From Chromera velia (Eukaryota; Sar; Chromeraceae), in the NCBI GenBank assembly GCA_018398765.1, contig JAHBMJ010000776.1, forward strand, positions 1 to 29,805: 29,805 nt of DNA, written 5' to 3'. The position numbers and the translations under genes are program-made. Below, one piece after another: positions 1 through 8,849 of the stretch (position 1 is its first letter; each line of letters begins with the position of its first letter). The notes under the pieces are model-generated. The model saw nothing but the letters and a program-made list of their open reading frames with translations. It was not told where the DNA came from and did no database searches.

Positions 1-389
1 ACGCTCTCCGCAGAGACGTCACCTTCAGAGGATGTGTCGAGGTTGAACAGTTCTGCTTCTCTCTCCGCTGCTCTCTTTCTCTTTGCTTCACTCTGCGATA
101 CAAACCAAATGTAAGCAAGATATGCGTGACAAAGTGAACACGGAAACGAATTGAAATGCAACGTTTGTGGTTGATTGACTGACCGGATGGAGTTTCAAAC
201 CTCCTGGCTGAGCCACCTTTCGAGGCCCCAGCGGAGCACCTGTCTTCGGGGGGGCCACTTTGTGCTTCTCCCGCAACCCCTTCACCTCCGCAGCACGTTC
301 CGCCCGTTTCAGCCTCTTCCACAAAGCCTCTCTTTCTGCCCTGGGCAAGTTGGGCAAGTCTTCCCAAGTCCCACCAGGATCTCCCCGAG
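1..389 (-). CDS. Partial unknown basic protein, two exons, runs off left edge
   Basis: Two exons on the minus strand join in the same phase. The first is open from 393 and probably begins near 389 (AG acceptor at 391-390); it ends at 184 before a GTCAGT donor. The second begins at 92 after a TTTGTATCGCAG acceptor and is still open at position 1. Both junctions are phase 0. The peptide is rich in Lys, Arg, Glu and Ala (for example EREALWKRLKRAERAAEVKG, then SEAKRKRAAEREAELFNLD), so a charged helical or coiled-coil segment followed by an acidic Ser-rich stretch is likely. I do not recognise a domain. The start exon is not identified and the C-terminus lies outside the window. The exon structure is seen in sequence; that it is expressed is inference. 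Confidence 0.5.
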
Positions 390-950
390 CTCGTTAGGAC
401 ATTTTAGCTTGGAAGTGCGGATACAGAAGTGGCGGACAAAAGCACAAAAATCAAGAAGTTGCCAGAACCACAACGCCAGAAGCCACAAGATGCGATCAGA
501 ACACTATCGAGGAACCCAATATAGAGTCGAGATCACGGAAATATCACTGAGGTTGTCTGTTCCTCTTACCAGACTCAATCACTCATCAGATCATCTTCAG
601 TATTCAATATATGGGTGCAGTATTGCATGGATCGATGCATGCGCATGGATGCAGAAAAGGTCCGGCGCTCCGGCGCCCTGCCCTTTTTGCGGCGCGCTCT
701 TAGCGCCGCCGCCCTCCCCGACTTTGCCGCGATGTGTCATTCATTCATTCATTCATCTAGAATCACATTAAAAGACTGTGTATAACGTTCAACTAGGCGT
801 TTAAGTTAATTCCTAGATCTAATAGACAGGTTTCAGTTATTCTATTTTTCATATCAATCAATCAATCAATCAAATCAATCTATATGACAAATTTATAGAA
901 TCTGGACTCAATGAACTGAAATCATCGTATTTCATTATATGAAGTCGACT
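390..950. other. Intergenic DNA left of the retrotransposon
   Basis: No supported gene. The stretch holds a GC-rich island with two hairpins (664-709), then AT-rich DNA with short tetranucleotide runs: ATTC repeats at about 739-756 and AATC repeats at about 856-872. It could contain the 5' region of the minus-strand gene at 1-389, but no promoter element is recognisable. Confidence 0.5.
664..709. other. Two adjacent perfect GC-rich hairpins
   Basis: At 664-677 GGCGC and GCGCC pair around a TCCG loop. At 689-709 GCGGCGC and GCGCCGC pair around the 7-base loop GCTCTTA. A short pyrimidine-rich spacer separates them. They sit in otherwise AT-rich intergenic DNA. Function is unknown: a structured 5' leader, a GC-rich promoter element or chance are all possible. 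Confidence 0.5.
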
Positions 951-1038
951 AGGATAATTGGGCCCATGCATAATCCAGGGGGGGGATTAATCCTAGGCAT
1001 ACTAGTAATCATTGTTAATCAGTGTATTCAAGTCATAA
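951..1038. repeat. Left copy of an 88-bp direct repeat, probable LINE target-site duplication
   Basis: This segment recurs immediately after the 3' tail of the LINE, at 11703-11756 continued at 13494-13527. The two copies have the same length once the later insertion is removed, and differ at four positions, all transitions. The match stops abruptly on both sides. It is flanked by the LINE 5' end on the right and by unrelated host DNA on the left, as expected for target-primed reverse transcription, although 88 bp is long for such a duplication. Confidence 0.6.
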
Positions 1039-1197
1039 GAAGACACCTGCTCATAGTTTTCTGAAGAAAAATGGTTGAGAAATAAAGGAGATCTGGTCAT
1101 CCAATTATCTTTACCATCTCCGTCTGTTTCTCTTCTAAGCATCACTCTGCTGGGCCGGTTCCTGTGTCCGCTTGTCACTCTCTTTGCTCTCAGAAGG

Positions 1198-3195
1198 ATG
1201 AACAGAACGCTATCTGACCGCCCGGTGACTGAGAGCTTCCTGGTACAGGCCTTAGAGCAGTCTCAGGAGGATTTGCTCAGGAAGAAGCTGAGGGACTGGA
1301 CAGGAAAATAGAGGGGCTGGCGCAGGGGCTGGAGGACCTGAGAATAGAGGTGGGGAGGCAACGGCGCGGTGGGGATCGGGGAGTTTGGCGCACGCATGCG
1401 CGGGTTGTGGAGGGAACCAATTTTGTGCCCTTCCACGACCATGTGCCACCACCAGAAGTCAAGAAACGGATCGACCGGGAGCAGCTCAGCAGAACAGATT
1501 CCCATCTCTACAAGTTCCTCTCAACACACCATGGGTCACAGGTATTGACGGAGAGGGCCGAGCTCCAAGTCCCCATTTTTGATATGAACTCAGTGAGGGG
1601 TGTCGTGTCCTTCTGGAGAGGGGGGATCCTCTTCTTTGAAACAGAAAGGGATACGGACATCTTTGCTAGTGATGACTGTGGACTCTTTCTACTTTACGGA
1701 GGGAACTCAACACTGCCGGATGGGGATGGAGAGGAGGAAAACTTCATCGTCCGACTGGTGGACGGACTCACAAGTCAGTTCCGTGCTACCTCCTCCGGGA
1801 GGCGTTTTAACAGATGCACAGATGCTACACCTCTCGCTCCAGAAGGGGCAGCGAACTCGAGACCACTCCCTTATCTGCAAGCTATGAGAACGGGTTCGGA
1901 GAGACCTCTGCTCCCCCACTTAGTATCCCGAGGGCGGGACTTTTCGTATAAAAGGGTAAGCCGGGATACGCAGACGAGGACTGGGGGGCTGGTAGAAGTC
2001 CAGAGGACCCAGTTAACCTACCAAGAGGATGGGCAAGGGTGGGGCTCCAAACTCTGGGGGGGGGTGCCGGACCAGGGATACCAGGAGAGGAGGTTGGGAT
2101 GGGGACGCAGGATGGAGAGAGGGGGAGGCGAGAGGCAGAGGCAGAGCCTCCCCCACTCAACCCCAGACAGTGAACTAAATTACCGGGGGGGAGCTACCCG
2201 GGATATAAATTCCGCCATAAGGGTAGAAGGGAGGCAAGAGGGGGGAAGCAGGGGTGGGGACAGGGGCAGTGAAAGAGTTGTGACAGATAGAATGGAAGGA
2301 ACTGGAGAGGCATGGCGAGGACAGATGGGATCAAACGGGCCCCCTACCGGAGTCGGGGAGCCTCTGCAGGCCTTTCCCTAGCCCTCTCCCCCACAGTCAC
2401 TCCCTTACTCCAACATTCCCCCCTTCCTTCAGATCCTCCAGCAGACGTGGCCTCACTACCACCCCCAGTTTCCCCTGCCCCCTTTCCTCTGCCCACCTGT
2501 GGGGGTGGGCGGTCAGGTTCCGGGAAATGTGCCGGCAGCTCCTCTGGGGATAGGGGGTCAGCTCCCAGGGGTCTTGCCGGTGGCTCTTCCGGGGATGGGG
2601 GGTCAGTTGGATAGGGGACAATGGAGAGGGGAAGAACGGTCTGCTCAGCCCGTGGGGGGTAAACCCTCCTTCCAGGATCCGGCTATACTCTAGGTCGGAC
2701 GGGGGGGAGGCCTCTTTCATCCAGCCGGCGGCCTGGGGGGGGGGAAAGGGAACAGAGGAACGGGTAGGAAGAAAAAGAAAAAGAGGAAAGGGGGCACTGG
2801 GGACGTGGAGATGGAGGATGCAGATAGGCAGGCTCGACCTCGACCTCGAGCCCGGGATAGGGACATCGAGGCAGAGAGAGAGAGCAAAAGGAGGAAAGAA
2901 AAAGGGGAAGGGGGGTGCTGGTGACGTAGAAATGGAGGATGCAGAACAGGCTCAACCTTGAGCTAGGGATAGAGACATCGAGGCAGAGAGAGAGAGAACA
3001 GAAGGTGGGAAAAATGAAAGAGAGGAGGAAGAGGAGAGACGAGTGCAAAGGAAAGAGGAGCAAAGAGAATCGGACATAGATATTATTATGAGACAGACAG
3101 GAGTGGAGAAGGAGGCGGCAAGGCAGGCCCTGGCTGAGGGGGGGGACCTGGTGAAGGCGATACTTAGCCTCATAAATGAGCAGACAGAGACATAG
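1198..3195 (+). pseudogene. LINE ORF1 remnant with coiled coil and UBA-like domain
   Basis: Coding potential begins at an ATG at 1198 (MNRTLSDRPVTESFLVQALE) and shifts frame near 1265-1285. It then continues through a heptad-like stretch (GLDRKIEGLAQGLEDLRIEV, about 1296-1355) and a long open frame to 2381 that I do not recognise. After further frame changes there is a Gly/Pro repeat region (2499-2690), two copies of a charged 121-bp unit (from 2802 and 2923), a Glu/Arg-rich helix, and finally a UBA-like domain at about 3070-3180 ending at a TAG at 3193-3195. ORF1 proteins of non-LTR elements usually bind RNA and multimerise through coiled coils; that role is assumed here, not shown. No RRM or CCHC zinc knuckle was seen. 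Confidence 0.6.
2802..3000 (+). repeat. Two diverged tandem 121-bp units inside ORF1
   Basis: The unit beginning GACGTGGAGATGGAGGATG at 2802 recurs at 2923 as GACGTAGAAATGGAGGATG. Both end in a matching GACATCGAGGCAGAGAGAGA stretch. The second copy has CCT TGA where the first has CCT CGA, so the duplication shows directly that one stop arose by a C-to-T change. Confidence 0.6.
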
Positions 3196-3345
3196 CAGAC
3201 GCAGAAGGGACCTCCGAGAGGGAGATAATGGAGAGGGAAGGGAAAGGGATGGGACATCTTCCCTGGGGATTTCAGCAAGAGCGCGGCAGCCGGGAAGGAA
3301 GCCTCATCTATCCCTGTCGCTCCTCCAGAGAAGCAGTAGTCTCCC

Positions 3346-5090
3346 GTGATAGTCCCACCCCAGCCCTCAACTGTCGTGCGTCTCCCTCCCCCAAGCAAGA
3401 TAAATTCTTGGACGGTTCCCCCCACAGACGTCCTGAGAGAAAGGTTGAAGGTTGCTCCGGGATCTATCATCCCCCCCATCAAGGTGAGCAAGAGAGAGGG
3501 GGTTTTGACTCTGGGACAGAGGGGAGCAATACGACAGAGAAGCGAAGGAGGGGGACAAAAAAGGAAAGTCAGAGTCGCAAGGGCCGGAGCGGCCCCTTCT
3601 CTGACTTTAAAAGGAGAGTCACTTTACTCTGTCTCTGCCATGGAGGGGGAGGAGGGTGATGACAGGTCTGTATGTACCTCCGTACTAGAAGAAGCCCCCC
3701 CCTTCTCCCTCACTGAGGAAGAGGGAGAGGGGGGTTACATCTTTAGTGAAGAAGAAGGGGGAATGGTCCCAACTGGGATAAGAAGGAGTCCTGAGGCACA
3801 GAAGAAGTGGGAGGAGGAAAGAAGAAAGGAGAGAGACGAGTCCCTCGAACAGCGGAGGGAAGTTTGGCCCGGGGACCAGCCGGCCTCCTCTTCTTCTTCC
3901 TCCTCCTCCTCCTCTTCCTCTGCCGTGGTGAACGTGGAGGAGTTGGGAAAGGGACTTGGAGGGGAGGTCTAGATGGGGAACAGAAAGTAGCTTTGGTAGA
4001 CAGAGACCTCCCTCCTCCCTCTCTTCTCTCCCTCTCTCAGATAGCCGGTCAGACAGTCAGTCATGACAGAAACTTCCCCCTTCCTTCCTTTCCTTCTTCT
4101 TCTTCTTTTTCCTCTTGTTTCACTTCTGCTTCTGCTTCTTCTTCTTTTTCTTCTTCTTCTTTTTATTCTCTTTTCTCTTCTTTTGCTCCCCTCCTGCCCC
4201 CTCTTCCTTCTTATGACCCTCCTGCAAAGGATGGGTTCCTTTTCCTAGAAGAGATTGAAGCCCTTTTTGAAGTGACCGAATTTGAGACCCCTTTTTTTGA
4301 AGTAAGGAAGAGAAAAAGAAGGAAACAAGCAGCCAGATGGATAGACAGACAGGCAAGGGTCCTGGGGTGGGGAAAAGAGGGCTGGGCGGTGAGGTTTGCT
4401 TCTTCTTTCTCCTCTTGCTCTTCTCTTTTTTCTTCTTCTTCTTTATATGATCCCCCTTCTTCTTATAGGCAGGAGACTGCAGGAGAGTGCCACGGCTAAA
4501 AGAACAGGGGACAAAGAGGAATGTATGCCAGAACAAAGGGGACCAACATCGAATCCTCCGATCTAGAGAAGCGCTTTTTTCCTCCCCCACCTCCTTCTTC
4601 TTCCTCTTCTTCTTCTGCTTTGTTCTTCTCCTCCCCTTCCCCCTGCTTTGATGTAAGTAAGAACAGGGGAGAGAACGGACAGGGAGAGGAGGGGGGGGAG
4701 AGACCAGATCACAGGGAGAATCCCTCGTCTTCTTCCTTTTCCTCTTCTTCTCCTTTTCCTTCTTCTCCTTCCTTGTCCTCTTTTCCTTCTCATTCCTCTT
4801 TTTCCACCCCTTCCGCCTCTCCCTCTTCTGCTTTGTTCCTCTCTTTCCGGTACCCACCTATGACAGGGCTGGGAGGGAGGGACGGGCAACGCCTGTGACA
4901 TGGCAGCCTGGACCCTCCCCCCACCTGACTCGACTTAATTCATTTTCATCCTGCAGGTGTTATGCCGGGGGGGAGGGGGGCCTCCGGGTCGGTCCCTCCC
5001 CTCACCTGACTCGAACAAGAAACAGCATGCATGCAGACAGAGAGATCTATGATGCGATGCATACCTCTCTTCCTCTTGTCTAGCCTGTTA
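3346..5090 (+). pseudogene. LINE ORF2 N-terminal remnant: acidic and poly-Ser region
   Basis: Open in one frame from 3346 to 3972 (acidic segment starting MEGEEGDDRSVC at 3640, then a Ser run). It continues in another frame from about 3960 to 4898 with one stop at 4497-4499. Long TCT/TCC runs encode poly-Ser tracts at 3890-3925, 4080-4200, 4400-4440, 4585-4625 and 4725-4840. A patterned segment between them (GFLFLEEIEALFEVTEFETP, about 4235-4300) is followed by a basic patch (VRKRKRRKQAARW). Two similar short stretches containing ACCTGACTCGA occur near 4922 and 5006. Low-complexity linkers in front of the chromodomain-like modules are the simplest reading. No catalytic domain is seen. Confidence 0.45.
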
Positions 5091-5277
5091 TTTATCCTTT
5101 ATGCTTTTATCATTCTCCCTCTTCTCCTCTCCCCCCCTCTCCCCCTACCTCTCTCACCTTCCCACCTTCCCTTTGTTCTGTAGAGAGGAGGGGGATCACC
5201 GTGCACCCCAGCCAACCGAAAGAAAGAAAAAGAAGAGGGGTACGAGGAGGTGAAGACGCTGTTCGGAGTGAGGGGAG

Positions 5278-5739
5278 GTGCTGGGGAGGGAGGGTTATGG
5301 AATTTTCTTTTATGGGGTTTATGGGAATAGAAAAAGGGAAGGGAACGGAGGAATAGAGAGAGTCATAGCTATTAGGGGTAGAAAGGGTAACAAGGAGTAT
5401 AAAGTCAGGAGGAAAGGGGAGGAAAGGACAGTTTGGCTTCTAAAAGCCTCGGTTTCTAAGGATCTGGTCACCCGTTTCTGGGCCTTCAGGGGTCAGAAGA
5501 GTGAGAAGTCAGCAGAGGAGGGGGAAATGAAGAAAATCATAGACACGAGGGGAAGCGGAAAGGATAGACAGTACAGTGTGAAGAGAAAGGGTAAAGGCAG
5601 GCCTTTCTGGATACCTGCGGAGAAGGTGCCCAAGAATCTGATTGCTACCTTCTGGCAGAAGAAACGGACAGTCCGAGCTCCCCCCCTCTCAGACACCCCC
5701 TCCTCCTTGACATGCTCCGATTCATCCTCCGATTCACTA
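5278..5739 (+). pseudogene. Two tandem chromodomain-like modules of LINE ORF2, cut off by the array
   Basis: The frame carries two related modules of about 45 residues. Module 1 (about 5353-5490) includes IERVIAIRGRKGNKEYKVRR and ends KDLVTRFW; module 2 (about 5521-5660) includes MKKIIDTRGSGKDRQYSVKR, then FWIPAEKVPKNLIATFW. The layout, a beta strand with G-x-x-x-x-Y-x-V-(K/R)-x-K-G then W-(L/I)-x-A and a C-terminal helix, matches the chromodomain fold used by retroelement and HP1-type readers. The Trp of the usual VKWKGY motif is Arg in both modules, so a normal methyl-lysine aromatic cage is unlikely. The frame upstream is broken by a TGA at 5269. The frame runs into the inserted array, but joins the endonuclease frame exactly when the array and one 9-bp duplicate are removed. 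Confidence 0.6.
5731..5739. repeat. Left 9-bp target-site duplication of the tandem array
   Basis: GATTCACTA occurs here directly before the array and again at 7496-7504 directly after it. The flanking bases differ, so the match is exactly nine bases. Confidence 0.7.
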
Positions 5740-7495
5740 CTAGGCTAGGGCCTGGCACTTATATTGGGTTACAGGTTCCAACACCCCCTATACATAAGGG
5801 TATACCCCCCTGTAATGTTATTTTTACTTCAAAAGTGGTCCCAATCGATCAATCTCATCAGGTTACATCTAAAAATATTGAAAACACCTTCTGTTGATTA
5901 AGGTTATATGAGAAACTGATGAAAAACGATGTGTCCCTTTCACTTTGTAGCCAAACCCCTTGTAACCTTGTAACCTGTAACCTAAAATAACCCTCTTCAA
6001 AAGTGATGTAACCTTCGTCTACATGCATTTTAAAGTGTTTTTGAAGTAATTTGAAGAGTTTTTAAAAGTTGACTTTTTGGTCGGTTACGGACCTCAAGAC
6101 CGCCTGTAACTTTGTAACCTGTAACCTTGCAAGGGGACATATATAATAAGAGGTGTAACCTCATGTAACCACATAAACTATAGAGTAAAAGTGATTGATT
6201 TCGAAGTACCTCAACATGCCAGACCTCCAGCTTGTGTAAAAAGCTCGTCCAAATGTTTTTTGGTTCATTTTTTATGTCATTTTTGCACTTGTAACCCTAT
6301 ATGAGCCCAAGAGTGCCCCCCCCTAGCTACTAGGGCCTGGCACTTATATTGGGTTACAGGTTTCAACACCCCCTATAGATAAGGGTATACCCCCCTGTAA
6401 TGTTACCCTTACTTCAAAAGTGGTCCCAATCGATCAATCTTATCAGGTTACATCTAAAAATATTGAAAACATCTTCTGTTGATTGAGGTTACATGACAAA
6501 CTGACGAAAAACGATGTGTCCCTTTCACTTTGTAGCCAAACCCCTTGTAACCTTGTAACCTGTAACCTAAAATGACCCTCTTCAAAAGTGATGTAACCTT
6601 CGTCTTCATGCATTTTAAAGTGTTTTTGAAGTGATTTGAAGAGTTTTTGAAAGTTGACTTTTTGGTCGGTTACGGACCTCAAGACCACCTGTAACCTTGT
6701 AATCTGTAACCTTGCAAGGGGATATATATAATAAGAGGTGTAACCTCATGTAACCACATAAACTATACAGTAAAAGTGATTGATTTCGAAGTACCTCAAC
6801 ATGCCGGACCTCCAGCTTGTGTGAAAAGCTCGTCCAAATGTTTTTTGGTTCATTTTTTATGTCATTTTTGCACTTGTAACCCTATATGAGCCCAAGAGTG
6901 CCCCCCCCTAGCTACTAGGGCCTGGCACTTATATTGGGTTACAGGTTTCAACACCCCCTATACATAAGGGTATACCCCCCTGTAATGTTACCCTTACTTC
7001 AAAAGTGGTCCTAATTGATCAATCTCATCAGGTTACGTCTAAAAATATTGAAAACATCTTCTGTTGATTAAGGTTACATGAGAAACTGACGAAAAACGAT
7101 ATGTCCCTTTCACTTTGTAGCCAAACCCCTTGTAACCTTATAACCTGTAACCTAAAATAACCCTCTTCAAAAGTGATGTAACCTTCGTCTACATGCATTT
7201 TAAAGTGTTTTTGAAGTGATTTGAAGAGTTTTTGAAAGTTGACTTTTTGGTCGGTTACGGACCTCAAAACCGCCTGTAACCTTCTAACCTATAACCTTGC
7301 AAGGGGACATATATAATAAGAGGTGTAACCTTATGTAACCACATAAACTATACAGTAAAAGTGATTGATTTCGAAGTAACTCAACATACCGGACCTCCAG
7401 CTTGTGTGAAAAGCTCGTCCAAATGTTTTTTGGTTCATTTTTTATATCATTTTTGCACTTGTAACCCTATATGAGCCCAAGAGTGCCCCCCCCTA
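5740..7495. mobile_element. Array of three head-to-tail 585-bp TIR elements inserted in the LINE
   Basis: Units start at 5745, 6330 and 6915 (period exactly 585) and are nearly identical. Each begins CTAGGGCCTGGCACTTATAT and ends in a C-run plus CTAG. The reverse complement of the end reads CTAGGGGGGGGCACT and then, after a few bases, a TATAGGGTTACA that matches TATTGGGTTACA at the start, so the units have imperfect terminal inverted repeats of about 30 bp. Internally they are rich in GTAACC/GGTTAC words. No transposase is present. Junctions read CTAGCTACTAGGG. A 9-bp duplication surrounds the whole array, not each unit. The size fits a MULE-like MITE, but the family is not established. Copies 2 and 3 share variants that copy 1 lacks. 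Confidence 0.75.
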
Positions 7496-7504
7496 GATTC
7501 ACTA
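7496..7504. repeat. Right 9-bp target-site duplication of the tandem array
   Basis: GATTCACTA, identical to 5731-5739. The coding frame resumes within it and continues into the endonuclease. Confidence 0.7.
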
Positions 7505-8788
7505 TTTCATGTTTCCTCCTCATGTACTCATGATTCTTCTTCTTCTTTTATTTCTTCTCATTCTTCTGCTCTTTCTTCTTTTCTCACTCCTTTCTCCTCT
7601 TCTAGTTCCTCCCCTCCTCTTTTCCCGCATGCATCCCATTCGAGATTTGTTAAGAGAAAGGCTAAACGGAGGCAACTAGTCGTTGCAACCCTGAACGTTG
7701 GAAGTTTGAAGTCCCGAATTTTGAACGGAGCCCTCAGCAGGTGGTTGCAGGGGGTTGACATTGCAGTTTTGACGGAGACGAAATTCTCCTCCTCTAAAAT
7801 AACAATAGAGGGACATTCAGGGTGGAATTATGCATACAGAGAATGGTACAGAAGGAAATTGGGGATACATGGGAGGGCTAAGGTGAAGGAAGCAAACACA
7901 GGAAGAGTCTGCATTCTTTTTAGGAAGAGCCTACAAGCACAGCTAAGACCTGAATGGGAGCTGTACGGACCAAATATTGCAAGAATTAAGATACGGGGGT
8001 GCTTGCAGGAAAGGGGGAAACAATGGAAGGTGGAGGGGGGGGACTCTCTTTTCATTTTTGGGGTCTATTTCCTTCAGAGACGTGCTCACGAGAATCTGAG
8101 AGATGGGGTAACGAAAGAACAAGAGAGGGAATTTCTGCTTGATGCGGTGTGTGATGTCCCCTTGTCAGCTAGACGGCTGGTGCTGGGAGATTTTAATTCA
8201 CACATTGGAACAGAACTCTCTAAGGGAATTACTTGGGAAAGGGAGGTAGTCGCAGAAGATACAGGACCTGGAGCGGATCTGGGAAGGAGGGCGGGTGAAG
8301 AGGGAAGTGGGGTGGTTCAGGGGGTAGTTAGAGAGTCAGAATGCGGATCACAAATAGATGCAGAGGGTCGGGTTTTACTTTGCCTGTGTGAAGCCTCAAA
8401 CTTGATGCCTCTAAATGGAGTTAGATTTATAGACAAGGGCAGGGGTGTAGAAATTGACTGTCCGGGGGCGTGCATGTACTATAGAGAAGGCAAACCCTGT
8501 TCTGTTATTGATTTTGTCCTTATTGACCCCGTATTTCTATCTTCTTTGTGCTCATTTGGAGTTGAAATGTTTCCAGATGCTGCTCCAGAACACTGCTCAG
8601 TCTCTCGCGGTCTCGCTTTAGTCAACTCAGAAGCCATTGACCTCCCTGCCTCCGTGCCTCATCCCTTATTGAGTCTTGCACCCCCTTTTCAGAAGTCATG
8701 TAGAATCTCACCTGTAAAAGGTGAAGAGATAACTGTCCTGGCGTCTTCCGTTCGACAGCTTTCTGAGGCATGCTGGCCCGGTTTATAG
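7505..8788 (+). pseudogene. LINE ORF2: Ser-rich linker and APE-type endonuclease domain
   Basis: Open without a stop from the 9-bp duplicate to a TAG at 8786-8788. After a Ser-rich linker and a basic patch (FVKRKAKRRQ) the exonuclease-endonuclease-phosphatase fold begins with VATLNVGSLKS (near 7683). Conserved elements visible: the metal-binding Glu in LTETK (about 7768-7782), GDFN in LVLGDFNSHIG (about 8186), and SVIDFVLID (about 8502-8528). The final SDH motif appears as PEHCSV (about 8587), so the catalytic His is present but the preceding Ser-Asp is not. Such domains nick target DNA to prime reverse transcription. The frame is lost after 8788, in a region with a long C-run near 8846-8865. 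Confidence 0.85.
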
Positions 8789-8849
8789 GACACAGGTGAG
8801 AAAGCTGCAGAATTATCTTATAATGGTCTCCCTCTCTTTCATGTCCCCC

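Noticed and set aside
175-771. Plus-strand frame of 198 codons at the left end
   Set aside because: It overlaps the better-supported minus-strand exons at 184-389 and crosses the hairpins and tetranucleotide repeats; no domain.
4120-4857. Lys/Arg/Glu-rich minus-strand frame of 245 codons
   Set aside because: It is the antisense of the poly-Ser tracts of LINE ORF2; low-complexity composition keeps stops away.
6443-7267. Conserved minus-strand 79-81-codon frames in array units 2 and 3
   Set aside because: The corresponding frame in unit 1 has a stop, and the differences between units 2 and 3 are mostly amino-acid changing. No ATG-independent support or homology; treated as fortuitous frames of a repeated sequence.
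5745-7495. CRISPR-like or satellite interpretation of the 585-bp repeats
   Set aside because: Units are contiguous with no spacers, have inverted ends, and are bracketed by a target duplication, which fits inserted transposable units rather than CRISPR or centromeric satellite.
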